Of a DNA stretch of 64,000 nt, positions 1 through 6,523 are shown piece after piece. A program made the translations under genes and the position numbers. Under the pieces are notes generated by a model. That model did not search any database, was not told the origin of the DNA, and was given only the letters and a program-made list of their open reading frames with translations. Within the stretch, counting starts at the first letter, position 1; every line of letters starts with the position of its first letter. The DNA is taken from the NCBI RefSeq assembly GCF_003003885.1, contig NZ_PVWN01000013.1:1-64000 (forward strand), read 5' to 3'. Origin of the DNA: Chlorogloea sp. CCALA 695 (GTDB taxonomy: Bacteria; Cyanobacteriota; Cyanobacteriia; Cyanobacteriales; Chroococcidiopsidaceae).

Positions 1-435
1 TCGCTTGAGCCAGACTTATTGCAATCCAGCAGTCCCCTCGCTCGACTTCCTCAAAGGCACACTGTTTCTGTTTTTTTGGACTACTGGCCACATCTCGTCA
101 GCCACCACCTCATCGGTATCAACAGATTGAATCTCTTGATTATGCATCATCTGCCCCTTGATGGCGGCTCGCTGCACGAGACTTGCGACAGTGTTGAATG
201 AGCGCCCTGAGATGCGAGCAATGCCTCGGAGACTGCTACCTTCACTATGGGATTGCAGGATAGTGTGGACTTCTTCAGGACACAGTTGGCTTCGATAGTA
301 AAGGGTATCGAGGGTATCAGTAAAAGTATGGTTACATTTAGAGCATTTAAATCGTTGATGACCTTTGGGTGTACACCCATGTTTATGAGCCTTAAGATGA
401 CCGCAAAATGGGCATTCCATAGGTTTATAACTCAA
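1..435 (-). CDS. IS1-family transposase (InsA/InsB' frameshift fusion), partial
   Basis: This is the transposase of an IS1-like element. The first frame (435 down to 16) encodes an InsA-type protein. It has an N-terminal zinc-ribbon with CPFC near residues 8-11 and CSKC near 31-34, then a helix-turn-helix region (SLRGIARISGRSFNTVASLV), then DTDEVVADEMWPVVQ. That frame stops at 16-18. The -1 frame continues without a stop to the window edge as QKQCAFEEVERGDCWIAISL, the familiar InsB catalytic-domain start (GDCWIAISLAQ). The two frames meet at the heptamer A-AAA-AAC (70-76, minus strand), a classic -1 slippery site placed in the correct phase. The gene is therefore probably intact and uses programmed frameshifting rather than being broken. 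The 3' half is outside the window. Confidence 0.8.
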
Positions 436-464
436 TTATAAGGGTTGTTGTTATCCTACCCCAC
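1..464 (-). mobile_element. IS1-family insertion sequence, partial
   Basis: The left edge of the window cuts an insertion sequence whose transposase runs leftward out of the window. The outer end is not certain. I place it near 464 because the stretch 441-464 (GGGTTGTTGTTATCC followed by TACCCCAC on the + strand) lies just outside the transposase start and looks like a terminal inverted repeat, but its partner lies outside the window and no target duplication can be checked. The family call rests on the transposase, not on the ends. Confidence 0.65.
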
Positions 465-485
465 ACTTCTTTAATTCACAACCGA

Positions 486-1085
486 TTATTCTACCCAACG
501 CCAATTGTAACGATTCCAGTTATAAGCCCCTTGAATTTGGTACTCAGCACCGTTACTAAAACGAATTGTACAACTTGTTTCATCTACAGCAATTACCGTA
601 CAGGAGAACCATTGCCGACTACAAGAGCCAGTTTCTTGCACCCATTCCCATAAGCCGTTAGATACTTCAATGCGATCGCCTAGTTTCAGTTTTAAAACTT
701 CTTGGGCATATTTAGCAATGTGTCTGGGTTTGATACGATTAAGCCACTCAAAGCCGTAAACTTCCCGAATAAACTGTATTGCTCCCGAATCGCGCCCTTG
801 CAGCCAATCATTTAGTAGCTGGGCTTTCCAAGAGAGATTTTGTTGCTCTTGAACTTGAATATATTGCCAAAAGCTCTGACGTTGCTCTGAGGAAAGTTCA
901 TCTAAAGGATTATTTGATCCATTATCAGCCAATACTTTTTGTTCTATCAATTCCTCTATTACTTGCAGCATGATTTGTTTTTGCTCCTCACTTAAAGGGC
1001 AAAAATTGTAATCGCAACGGCTAAAAGCAGCTTTTAGGGCGGCTTCAAGATCGGCTGGGTTCATAGCTAACTTGCGCTTTGGCAC
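486..1085 (-). CDS. conserved hypothetical protein
   Basis: A 199-residue soluble protein I do not recognise. It has no signal peptide or membrane segment. The N-terminal part (residues 1-100) is helical and Gln/Glu-rich (LSEEQKQIMLQVIEELIEQ, ELSSEQRQSFWQYIQVQEQQ). The C-terminal part is rich in Trp and Cys and looks like a small beta domain (LGDRIEVSNGLWEWVQETG, then QWFSCTVIAVDETSCTIRF). The protein ends in a run of aromatic residues. An SH3-like or KOW-like fold for residues 135-190 is only a guess from this pattern. It stands alone next to the insertion sequence. The start at 1085 gives MPKRKLAMNP; a second ATG seven codons later (1064) is also possible. Confidence 0.6.
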   Translation of the reverse strand: MPKRKLAMNPADLEAALKAAFSRCDYNFCPLSEEQKQIMLQVIEELIEQKVLADNGSNNPLDELSSEQRQSFWQYIQVQEQQNLSWKAQLLNDWLQGRDSGAIQFIREVYGFEWLNRIKPRHIAKYAQEVLKLKLGDRIEVSNGLWEWVQETGSCSRQWFSCTVIAVDETSCTIRFSNGAEYQIQGAYNWNRYNWRWVE

Positions 1086-1206
1086 TTGATTACATTATGA
1101 CAAAACTTTAATAATAATGATTGCCCCCAAAGTAGGGTAATTTTTTCCTAGTGCGATCGCGTGGTAAGCTCAAAGAGTTGCCTTTAAAGATTTTTTGGTG
1201 CAGTGT

Positions 1207-1638
1207 ATGCGGTTAAAATCCCTATTTGTTGTCGCCTTAACTATGCTACTAGGGATAATTTCTTGGGTATATACCCCTTCAGCAAGTGCGCTAACTCAAA
1301 TCAAATTAACAGATGTTGGTTACAAAGAATGTCCGCCAGAGCTTGCTATGGGAGCGGTTACTAGCGGTGCAACCAACGCGGCTAATTGCTTTATTGTGAC
1401 TGGGAAAGCTGAAAATAATTCTGGTAAGTCTGTTTTTGACGCTGATGTGTTTGGGCGCATTTACGATGCTAATAATGATTCGGTAATGCAAAACCGCACT
1501 AGACTAGGTTCGATTACTGAAATACCTGCGGGTCTAAGCGAGTTTAACATGAGAATTTCTGTACCCGCCAATCAGCCCTTACCTTTGCAACTCAAGCAGT
1601 TCAAAGCCGCAGGTTTTAGCGGACAAGTTAGAAGATAG
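1207..1638 (+). CDS. secreted hypothetical protein
   Basis: The product has a clear N-terminal signal peptide: basic MRLK, a hydrophobic core (SLFVVALTMLLGIISWVY) and a likely cleavage after ASA near residue 28. The mature part of about 115 residues is predicted to be a small beta-rich periplasmic or extracellular domain. It has two Cys (YKECPPELAMG and ANCFIVTGKAEN) that could form a disulfide. I chose the ATG at 1207; an upstream TTG at 1195 would add four residues before the positively charged start and is less likely. The second half (GRIYDANNDSVMQNRTRLGS, then IPAGLSEFNMRISVPANQPL) resembles the FxxY-type immunoglobulin-like folds that bacterial exported proteins use, but I cannot assign a family. 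A heptamer repeat follows the stop. Confidence 0.6.
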   Translation: MRLKSLFVVALTMLLGIISWVYTPSASALTQIKLTDVGYKECPPELAMGAVTSGATNAANCFIVTGKAENNSGKSVFDADVFGRIYDANNDSVMQNRTRLGSITEIPAGLSEFNMRISVPANQPLPLQLKQFKAAGFSGQVRR

Positions 1639-1676
1639 GAATTGGGAATCGGTCATTGGGAACCGGGAATCGGTTA

Positions 1677-1711
1677 ATTACCCATTACCCATTACCCATT
1701 ACCCATTACCC
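1677..1711. repeat. short tandem repeat, five copies of ATTACCC
   Basis: Five perfect head-to-tail copies of the heptamer ATTACCC lie between the secreted protein gene and the yggT-like gene. They are preceded by a degenerate GGGAATCGG-type repeat (about 1640-1675). This matches the short tandemly repeated repetitive sequences common between cyanobacterial genes. No coding or regulatory role is visible. Confidence 0.85.
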
Positions 1712-1747
1712 ATTTTTAGTTTATGGAGGCGTAAATCTTACTTGCCT

Positions 1748-2020
1748 CTACACAAGCGCGGGGATTCCTGCCACAAAACCACCTAACAACTGAAGAATGA
1801 TAATTGCCAACATTGGCGACAAATCCATCCCACCAAGGGGCGGAATAATTGACCGAAATAAGTTGAGGTAAGGGTCGGTAAGCTGGGCTAAAGTCGCAAA
1901 GGGCTGGTCATAAAAACTAATATTGGGAAACCAAGTTAACAAAATGCGAACAAATAATAAACCCGTGTAAATGGTGATAAAAGTAGACAGTGTACTAGCC
2001 AGGAGCGCGATTGAAGACAT
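1748..2020 (-). CDS. YggT family membrane protein
   Basis: A 90-residue integral membrane protein of the YggT/Ycf19 family. It has an N-terminal membrane segment (SSIALLASTLSTFITIYTGLL), the family motif RILLTWFPN around residues 25-35, the central LTDPYLNLFRSIIPPLGGMDLSP signature, and a second hydrophobic segment at the C-terminus (MLAIIILQLLGGFVAGI). Family members lie in the inner or thylakoid membrane and have been linked to division, nucleoid distribution and photosystem assembly; the precise function is not settled. Length is normal for the single-repeat form. It is transcribed leftward, with its own upstream gap, followed by the heptamer repeat. Confidence 0.85.
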   Translation of the reverse strand: MSSIALLASTLSTFITIYTGLLFVRILLTWFPNISFYDQPFATLAQLTDPYLNLFRSIIPPLGGMDLSPMLAIIILQLLGGFVAGIPALV

Positions 2021-2125
2021 AATTTAGCAAGTGGTAAGTTTTAAAAGTAATACAGGTTTGATTTTAATTTAGCTGATTTCCACGGATTTTTGATCGGGCA
2101 ATAGTCAGAGTTAACCAGACAACGA

Positions 2126-2470
2126 TTATTCCCCTAAAGTAGTACGTTCTAAATTGGCTTTAGGTGGATTGCCATTAACATTGCCTAAGTTTAGGCGTAC
2201 TTCGTCAATGGTTTCGTTTAGTTGAGCAATCTTGTCTTCTAAAGAGCGCCGCGCGACTTCTATGGTTTGCTCGGAGGAAGCTTTAAGCGGTCGGCGTTTT
2301 GACCTTGAGTTATTGCCATCAACTAAGTTAGATTTGCGCAGGGTTTCGGTATTGCTGTCCGCTTCATTCAGAACTCTGGAAGCAAGTAGAGCGCCAATTA
2401 CACCACCAACGACACCGCCTACAACTGTCCCAGCTATAAAGCCCCCTGTAAATCCATCGCGCTGATTCAT
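2126..2470 (-). CDS. small membrane-anchored coiled-coil protein, unknown function
   Basis: The product begins MNQRDGFTGGFIAGTVVGGV, a glycine-rich hydrophobic segment (residues 6-30, with GxxxG spacing) typical of YtxH-like or glycine-zipper membrane anchors. A basic low-complexity linker (NSRSKRRPLKASS) follows, then a predicted coiled coil (TIEVARRSLEDKIAQLNETIDEVRLNL, residues 70-97). I chose the ATG at 2470 because AGGAAG lies seven bases upstream; a longer frame starting at 2509 would put that ribosome-binding site inside the gene. No enzyme motif is present. It may be a stress or envelope structural protein, but nothing in the sequence proves that. Confidence 0.65.
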   Translation of the reverse strand: MNQRDGFTGGFIAGTVVGGVVGGVIGALLASRVLNEADSNTETLRKSNLVDGNNSRSKRRPLKASSEQTIEVARRSLEDKIAQLNETIDEVRLNLGNVNGNPPKANLERTTLGE

Positions 2471-2533
2471 ATACTTACTTCCTGCAAAAATGACTCGTTC
2501 TAAATACAAACTATTTTACCGAAAGGTTGCTAT

Positions 2534-3184
2534 TCAAGTGCCAAAAGTGCGATCGCCCGCATCTCCCAATCCTGGCACAATAAACCCTTGATCGTTTAAT
2601 CCTTCGTCAATGGCCGCACTATAAATAATTAAACTTGGATAAGCAACGCTGAGTTTTTGCAAAGCTGGGGGAGCAGCTATAACCGAAATAACTCGCACCA
2701 AAGCCGGATCTACTCCTCTATCTACTAATTGTTCCATTGCTGCCATAATTGAGCCTCCCGTCGCCAGCATAGGTTCAGGAATCAATACTCTAGTTTCTGG
2801 AGCAAACTGCTCGGGTAATTTGTTGAGATAGCAGCTAGGCGTAAGGGTTTTTTCATCTCGCACTAATCCTAAATGATAAATTGAGGCTAAAGGTAACAAT
2901 GTCTGCGCCCCTTCTAGCAACGATAACCCGGCTCGTAAAATTGGTACTACTGCAATCGGAATCGTATAATCAATTGTTGTCGCCTCGCAAGGTGCTAAGG
3001 GAGTTTGGACAATGGTGTCTTCTGTCGGCAACCAGTCGCGGATTGCTTCGTAAGTCAGCCAGCGCCCTAACTCGGTCATTGCACTTCTAAACAATACTGA
3101 CGGCGTAGCCTCATCGCGGGCAACTCCTAGCCAGTGTTTGATTAAAGGATGGGGGGGGACGTAAATACGCAGTTGCAGCGTCAT
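2534..3184 (-). CDS. upp: uracil phosphoribosyltransferase
   Basis: Converts uracil and PRPP to UMP and pyrophosphate in pyrimidine salvage; cytosolic. The 216-residue product has the full type I phosphoribosyltransferase layout: VVPILRAGLSLLEGAQTLLP (residues 79-98), the PRPP-binding loop EPMLATGGSIMAAMEQL (138-154), and the uracil-binding C-terminal part EGLNDQGFIVPGLGDAGDRTFGT. The PRPP loop normally reads DPMLATGG; here the first acidic residue is Glu (PEPMLATGG), a conservative but noticeable change. The start at 3184 (MTLQLRIYVPPHPLIKHWL) matches the usual family N-terminus better than the ATG/TTG five codons upstream. It has its own promoter region in the 300-bp gap to its right. Confidence 0.92.
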   Translation of the reverse strand: MTLQLRIYVPPHPLIKHWLGVARDEATPSVLFRSAMTELGRWLTYEAIRDWLPTEDTIVQTPLAPCEATTIDYTIPIAVVPILRAGLSLLEGAQTLLPLASIYHLGLVRDEKTLTPSCYLNKLPEQFAPETRVLIPEPMLATGGSIMAAMEQLVDRGVDPALVRVISVIAAPPALQKLSVAYPSLIIYSAAIDEGLNDQGFIVPGLGDAGDRTFGT

Positions 3185-3303
3185 AGCTAGGGGTAGCACT
3201 TCTCTAAATGCCTCATCATAGTATCCTTGCGGTCAATCTGAAAAAAAAGTCAGTTTTGTGAGGTTGGTTTTTGCTGCTAGTTGAAAATAATTTGCAACAG
3301 CTA

Positions 3304-3333
3304 TTGACACAGATTCTCAATCAAGCTTATAGT
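3304..3333 (+). promoter_or_regulatory. sigma70-type promoter for a candidate small RNA
   Basis: A perfect -35 hexamer TTGACA (3304-3309) and a -10 hexamer TATAGT (3328-3333) are separated by 18 bases. Transcription would begin near 3340. No reading frame follows; a strong terminator lies about 70 bases downstream. Confidence 0.6.
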
Positions 3334-3339
3334 AATTTT

Positions 3340-3414
3340 CAGTGTTCTCCTCTCTTTAAGGATCGGCAGATGGGATAGGTCGGCTCAATCCGCCTACCCA
3401 TCCTGTTTTTTTTT
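3340..3414 (+). ncRNA. candidate small regulatory RNA (about 70-75 nt)
   Basis: A compact transcription unit without a reading frame. A consensus promoter ends just upstream, the 5' part (3340-3360) is an unpaired CU-rich segment (TTCTCCTCTCTTTAAGG), and the 3' part is an intrinsic terminator. It sits in the gap between divergent upp and crtH, so it is not the tail of a + strand gene. A CU-rich single strand followed by a terminator stem recalls cyanobacterial Yfr1, but the conserved Yfr1 core ACTCCTCACAC is not present, so I do not name it. The CU stretch could pair with ribosome-binding sites (AGGAG). The transcript itself is an inference. Confidence 0.5.
3369..3414 (+). terminator. Rho-independent terminator
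   Basis: The 5' arm 3369-3383 (GATGGG-A-TAGG-T-CGG) pairs with the 3' arm 3390-3402 (CCGCCTACCCATC), giving 13 base pairs with two single-base bulges and a six-base loop. Nine T residues follow at 3406-3414. This is the strongest intrinsic terminator I see in the window. It faces right and ends the candidate small RNA. Confidence 0.75.
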
Positions 3415-3498
3415 GCAATAGTTTTAGGAGCCAAAAAGCGCTAAACTGTATATCCAGCAAGCGCGAGAATTTTATCTAGAACTCTTAAACATTGACTT

Positions 3499-4995
3499 AT
3501 GCCTACTGCCAAAACTTTATTTGATGCGATCGTGATTGGTTCTGGTATTGGGGGCTTAGTTACGGCTACTCAGTTGGCGGCTAAGGGCGCTAAAGTGCTA
3601 GTTCTAGAAAGCTATCTCATTCCTGGGGGAAGTGCGGGGTATTTTGACCGCGAAGGCTACCGTTTTGATGTCGGCGCGTCAATGATTTTTGGTTTTGGCA
3701 CATCTGGCACTACTAACCTACTTACTAAGGCGTTAGAGGCGGTTAATGTTAGCTTAGAAACCATCCCCGACCCGGTGCAGATTCACTATCATTTACCAAA
3801 CAATTTGAAGGTAAAAGTTCATCGTGATTATGAGAAATTTTTGCAAGAACTGACCGCTTATTTTCCTCACGAAAAGCAGGGTATCCGCCAATTTTATGAT
3901 GAGTGCTGGAATGTCTTTAATTGTCTCAATCGGATGGATTTACTTTCGTTAGAAGAACCAAGATATTTAACGCGGGTATTTTTTCAGCATCCTTTAGCTT
4001 GCTTGGGTTTAGTGAAGTATTTGCCCCAAAATGCTGGAGATGTGGCGCGAAAGTATATTAAAGACCCGTTGTTATTGAAGTTTATTGATATAGAGTGCTA
4101 CATCTGGTCGGTAGTTCCCGCAGACTTGACACCGATGATTAATGCGGGGATGGTGTTTTCTGACCGACATTATGGCGGGATTAATTACCCTAAAGGTGGT
4201 GTCGGTCAAATTGCCCAAAAATTAGTAGATGGGCTAGAAAAAGCTGGGGGCGAAATTAAGTACCAAGCTAGAGTTACAAAAATTGTGACCGAAAACAATC
4301 GCGCTGTCGGCGTGCAGTTGGCTTCCGGGGAAGTTTATCGGGCAAAAAGGATAGTTTCTAACTCGACACGCTGGGATACTTTCGAGAAGTTGCTACCAAA
4401 AGCAGAAATGCCAGCTTCTGAGAAAAAATGGCAGCAGCGCTACCAAAAATCTCCGAGTTTTTTAAATATGCACTTGGGTGTAAAAGCGCAATTGTTGCCT
4501 GTCGGTACAGAATGCCATCATATTTTGGTGGAAAATTGGGACAAGATGGAGGAGACTATCTTTGTCTCGATTCCAACTTTACTAGACCCCGATTTAGCCC
4601 CGGCGGGTCATCATATTATTCATACTTTTACCCCAAACTGGGTAGAAGATTGGCAAGGACTTTCTCAGTACGAGTACGAACAAAAGAAAGAAGCGGCGGC
4701 GGAGAAACTAATTAAGCGTTTAGAGCAGATTTTTCCGGGTTTAGATGCGGCTTTGGATTATATGGAAGTGGGAACGCCTCGCACTCACAGGCGGTTTTTA
4801 AATCGACAAGATGGCACTTACGGCCCTATTCCCCGGCGGAAGTTGATGGGATTATTGGGTATGCCGTTCAACCGGACATCGATACCTGGGCTTTATTGCG
4901 TGGGCGATAGTACGTTTCCCGGACAGGGGTTGAATGCTGTAGCTTTTTCGGGCTTTGCTTGTGCTCATCGGGTGGCAGTAGATTTGGGACTTTAA
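3499..4995 (+). CDS. crtH: carotenoid (prolycopene) cis-trans isomerase
   Basis: CrtH converts poly-cis lycopene to the all-trans form needed for carotenoid cyclisation, working at the membrane with FAD. The 498-residue product begins with the dinucleotide-binding fold [20 protein letters not shown] (residues 9-28) ending in an acidic residue (VLVLES). The body matches the CrtH/CRTISO family: [20 protein letters not shown], then [20 protein letters not shown], then [17 protein letters not shown]. The C-terminal FAD motif is [20 protein letters not shown]. The length is normal. An alpha/beta hydrolase gene follows in the same direction after 40 bases and may be cotranscribed. Confidence 0.92.
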   Translation: MPTAKTLFDAIVIGSGIGGLVTATQLAAKGAKVLVLESYLIPGGSAGYFDREGYRFDVGASMIFGFGTSGTTNLLTKALEAVNVSLETIPDPVQIHYHLPNNLKVKVHRDYEKFLQELTAYFPHEKQGIRQFYDECWNVFNCLNRMDLLSLEEPRYLTRVFFQHPLACLGLVKYLPQNAGDVARKYIKDPLLLKFIDIECYIWSVVPADLTPMINAGMVFSDRHYGGINYPKGGVGQIAQKLVDGLEKAGGEIKYQARVTKIVTENNRAVGVQLASGEVYRAKRIVSNSTRWDTFEKLLPKAEMPASEKKWQQRYQKSPSFLNMHLGVKAQLLPVGTECHHILVENWDKMEETIFVSIPTLLDPDLAPAGHHIIHTFTPNWVEDWQGLSQYEYEQKKEAAAEKLIKRLEQIFPGLDAALDYMEVGTPRTHRRFLNRQDGTYGPIPRRKLMGLLGMPFNRTSIPGLYCVGDSTFPGQGLNAVAFSGFACAHRVAVDLGL

Positions 4996-5035
4996 TCTAC
5001 AATTAGAGTAGTTACAAATATTAATAAAATTTATC

Positions 5036-5923
5036 GTGATAACTGAGCAACAGGTAATTGGCGTTTTTGACAAACTAACTTGGGACTGGAAAGGTTATAA
5101 GATTGGCTATACAGTCATGGGTACGGGACAACCTTTAGTGCTAATTCATGGCTTCGGTGCTTCTATCGGACACTGGCGCAAAAATATTCCTGTATTAGCT
5201 GCGGCTGGATACCAAGTATTTGCGATAGATTTACTGGGGTTTGGAAGCTCTGATAAGCCGCCTTTAAACTACACAATGGAAGTGTGGGAAGAATTAGTTA
5301 AAGATTTTTGGACGGCGCATATTCAGCAACAGGCGGTATTTGTGGGCAATTCTATCGGCGGATTATTAAGCTTGATGGTAGTTGCCAATCATCCAGAAAT
5401 TGCGGCGGGTGCAGTTTTGATTAATTGTGCGGGAGGACTTAGCCACCGTCCCCACGAACTAAATCCGCCTTTGAGGCTTGTAATGGGAGCATTTAATCGC
5501 CTGCTTCGTTCTAAAATTACTGGCAAAGTTTTGTTTAATAGAGTGCGGCAAAAGGGGCAAATTAGGCGGAGTTTAATGCAAGTGTACCGCGATCGCACGG
5601 CTGTTACCGATGAGCTTGTAGACCTGCTGTATCAACCCTCTTGCGACGCAGGGGCGCAACAGGTTTTTGTTTCTATTTTAACTGCACCTCCAGGGCCAAC
5701 CCCGGCTCAGTTATTGCCTAAAGTAAAGTGTCCGTTGTTGGTAATTTGGGGAGAAGCTGACCCCTGGACTCCGATTAATGGTGCGAAGATTTATCAAGAC
5801 TTGAGCGCCACTGGTCAACCTGTGCAAGTGAAGCCTATTGCCAATGCTGGTCACTGTCCCCACGACGAAGCCCCAGATAAAGTAAATCCGCTAATTATTG
5901 ATTGGTTGGCGGAGATAGGGTAA
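5036..5923 (+). CDS. alpha/beta hydrolase
   Basis: A 295-residue alpha/beta-hydrolase fold enzyme with a complete catalytic triad: nucleophile Ser106 in GNSIGG, Asp242 in GEADPWTP, and His273 in NAGHCPHDE. The oxyanion region is HGFGASIGHW (residues 38-47). Between the nucleophile and the acid is a lid of about 80 residues, including a basic RSKITGKVLFNRVRQKGQIRRSL stretch. The closest relatives by pattern are the cyanobacterial and plastid pheophytinase-like hydrolases, but the substrate cannot be read from the sequence. The start is GTG at 5036. It follows crtH at a 40-base gap, suggesting one operon. A damaged copy of its 3' end lies at 6320-6372. Confidence 0.8.
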   Translation: MITEQQVIGVFDKLTWDWKGYKIGYTVMGTGQPLVLIHGFGASIGHWRKNIPVLAAAGYQVFAIDLLGFGSSDKPPLNYTMEVWEELVKDFWTAHIQQQAVFVGNSIGGLLSLMVVANHPEIAAGAVLINCAGGLSHRPHELNPPLRLVMGAFNRLLRSKITGKVLFNRVRQKGQIRRSLMQVYRDRTAVTDELVDLLYQPSCDAGAQQVFVSILTAPPGPTPAQLLPKVKCPLLVIWGEADPWTPINGAKIYQDLSATGQPVQVKPIANAGHCPHDEAPDKVNPLIIDWLAEIG

Positions 5924-5981
5924 TTTTTGCTTTCATTCGACGCTGAGATCAGAGTAAAAATTAGTGATCGCATCATATTTT

Positions 5982-6173
5982 TCAATAATACCCTGCTTTG
6001 AACTCGGCGATCGCTTCCTCTGCCAAAGCATCCAACTTGCCATCTGCGATATCTTTCTCTAACTGTTCATCCCAATGCTGATAATCTACGTCAAAGAGCC
6101 ATTGTCTAAGTCGCTGAAACTCCTCTGATGGAAGTGTGAGAATAGCTGCTTCAATTTGCTCAAGGGTTGACAT
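5982..6173 (-). CDS. orphan antitoxin-like protein
   Basis: A 63-residue acidic protein. Its first half (STLEQIEAAILTLPSEEFQR) and its tail (LEKDIADGKLDALAEEAIAEF) match the pattern of small antitoxins that accompany RelE/ParE-family toxins in cyanobacteria (LPxEEfxxLxxW and DGKLDxLAEEAIAE). Such antitoxin genes are normally followed at once by the toxin. Here the 58 bases between its stop and the neighbouring convergent hydrolase gene contain no reading frame, so the toxin is missing. The assignment rests on motif memory and is moderate. GCGATCGC-type sites flank it. Confidence 0.55.
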   Translation of the reverse strand: MSTLEQIEAAILTLPSEEFQRLRQWLFDVDYQHWDEQLEKDIADGKLDALAEEAIAEFKAGYY

Positions 6174-6319
6174 AGCGGCTTATATCATTGCTTTACTACT
6201 GGTACTAATTATACAATACCTGCTCAATACGACTAGACTTCAAGAGCGATCGCACCTCGGTTTGAATTGCGAGACTTTGCAGTTTATATAGGTAAATGCG
6301 ATCGCAAATATTCGCTATT

Positions 6320-6372
6320 TATTGTCCTCACGGTAAAGTAAATCCGTTGATTATTGATTAGTTGGCGGAAAC
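6320..6372 (+). pseudogene. fossil copy of the alpha/beta hydrolase 3' end
   Basis: About 53 bases repeat the last codons of the hydrolase gene that ends at 5923. TTGTCCTCACG here corresponds to CTGTCCCCACG there, and GTAAAGTAAATCCG, TATTGATT and GTTGGCGGA are shared in order. The copy lacks about 14 bases after the shared CACG, has TAG in place of the Trp codon TGG, and has no upstream gene. It is a remnant of an old duplication. The rest of the gap 6174-6523 holds only HIP1-like sites and the hairpin at 6471-6500. Confidence 0.7.
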
Positions 6373-6470
6373 GGTGCGATTTTAGCGCCTAGATCCCTTG
6401 CGGTAGCGCAAATAAAGATATTTTGAATAATCGTGTATTTTTTCGCCCAAAACCAAGATTTATGAAGTTG

Positions 6471-6500
6471 AAGCCAACCTCTCTATCTTAAGGTTGGCTT
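6471..6500. terminator. hairpin downstream of the DUF262 gene
   Basis: AAGCCAACCT (6471-6480) and AGGTTGGCTT (6491-6500) form a perfect 10-base-pair stem with a 10-base loop, 24 bases past the stop of the leftward DUF262 gene. There is no good T run on either side, so termination efficiency is uncertain. It is most simply the 3' end structure of that gene. Confidence 0.55.
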
Positions 6501-6523
6501 TGACCTGCAATAGCTTATTTAAC

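Noticed and set aside
1677-1711. Possible CRISPR or binding-site array
   Set aside because: Simple heptamer repetition without spacers, typical of cyanobacterial short tandem repeats.
3340-3414. Assignment of the candidate small RNA as Yfr1
   Set aside because: The conserved unpaired core ACTCCTCACAC is absent and trxA is not adjacent; only the general design is similar.
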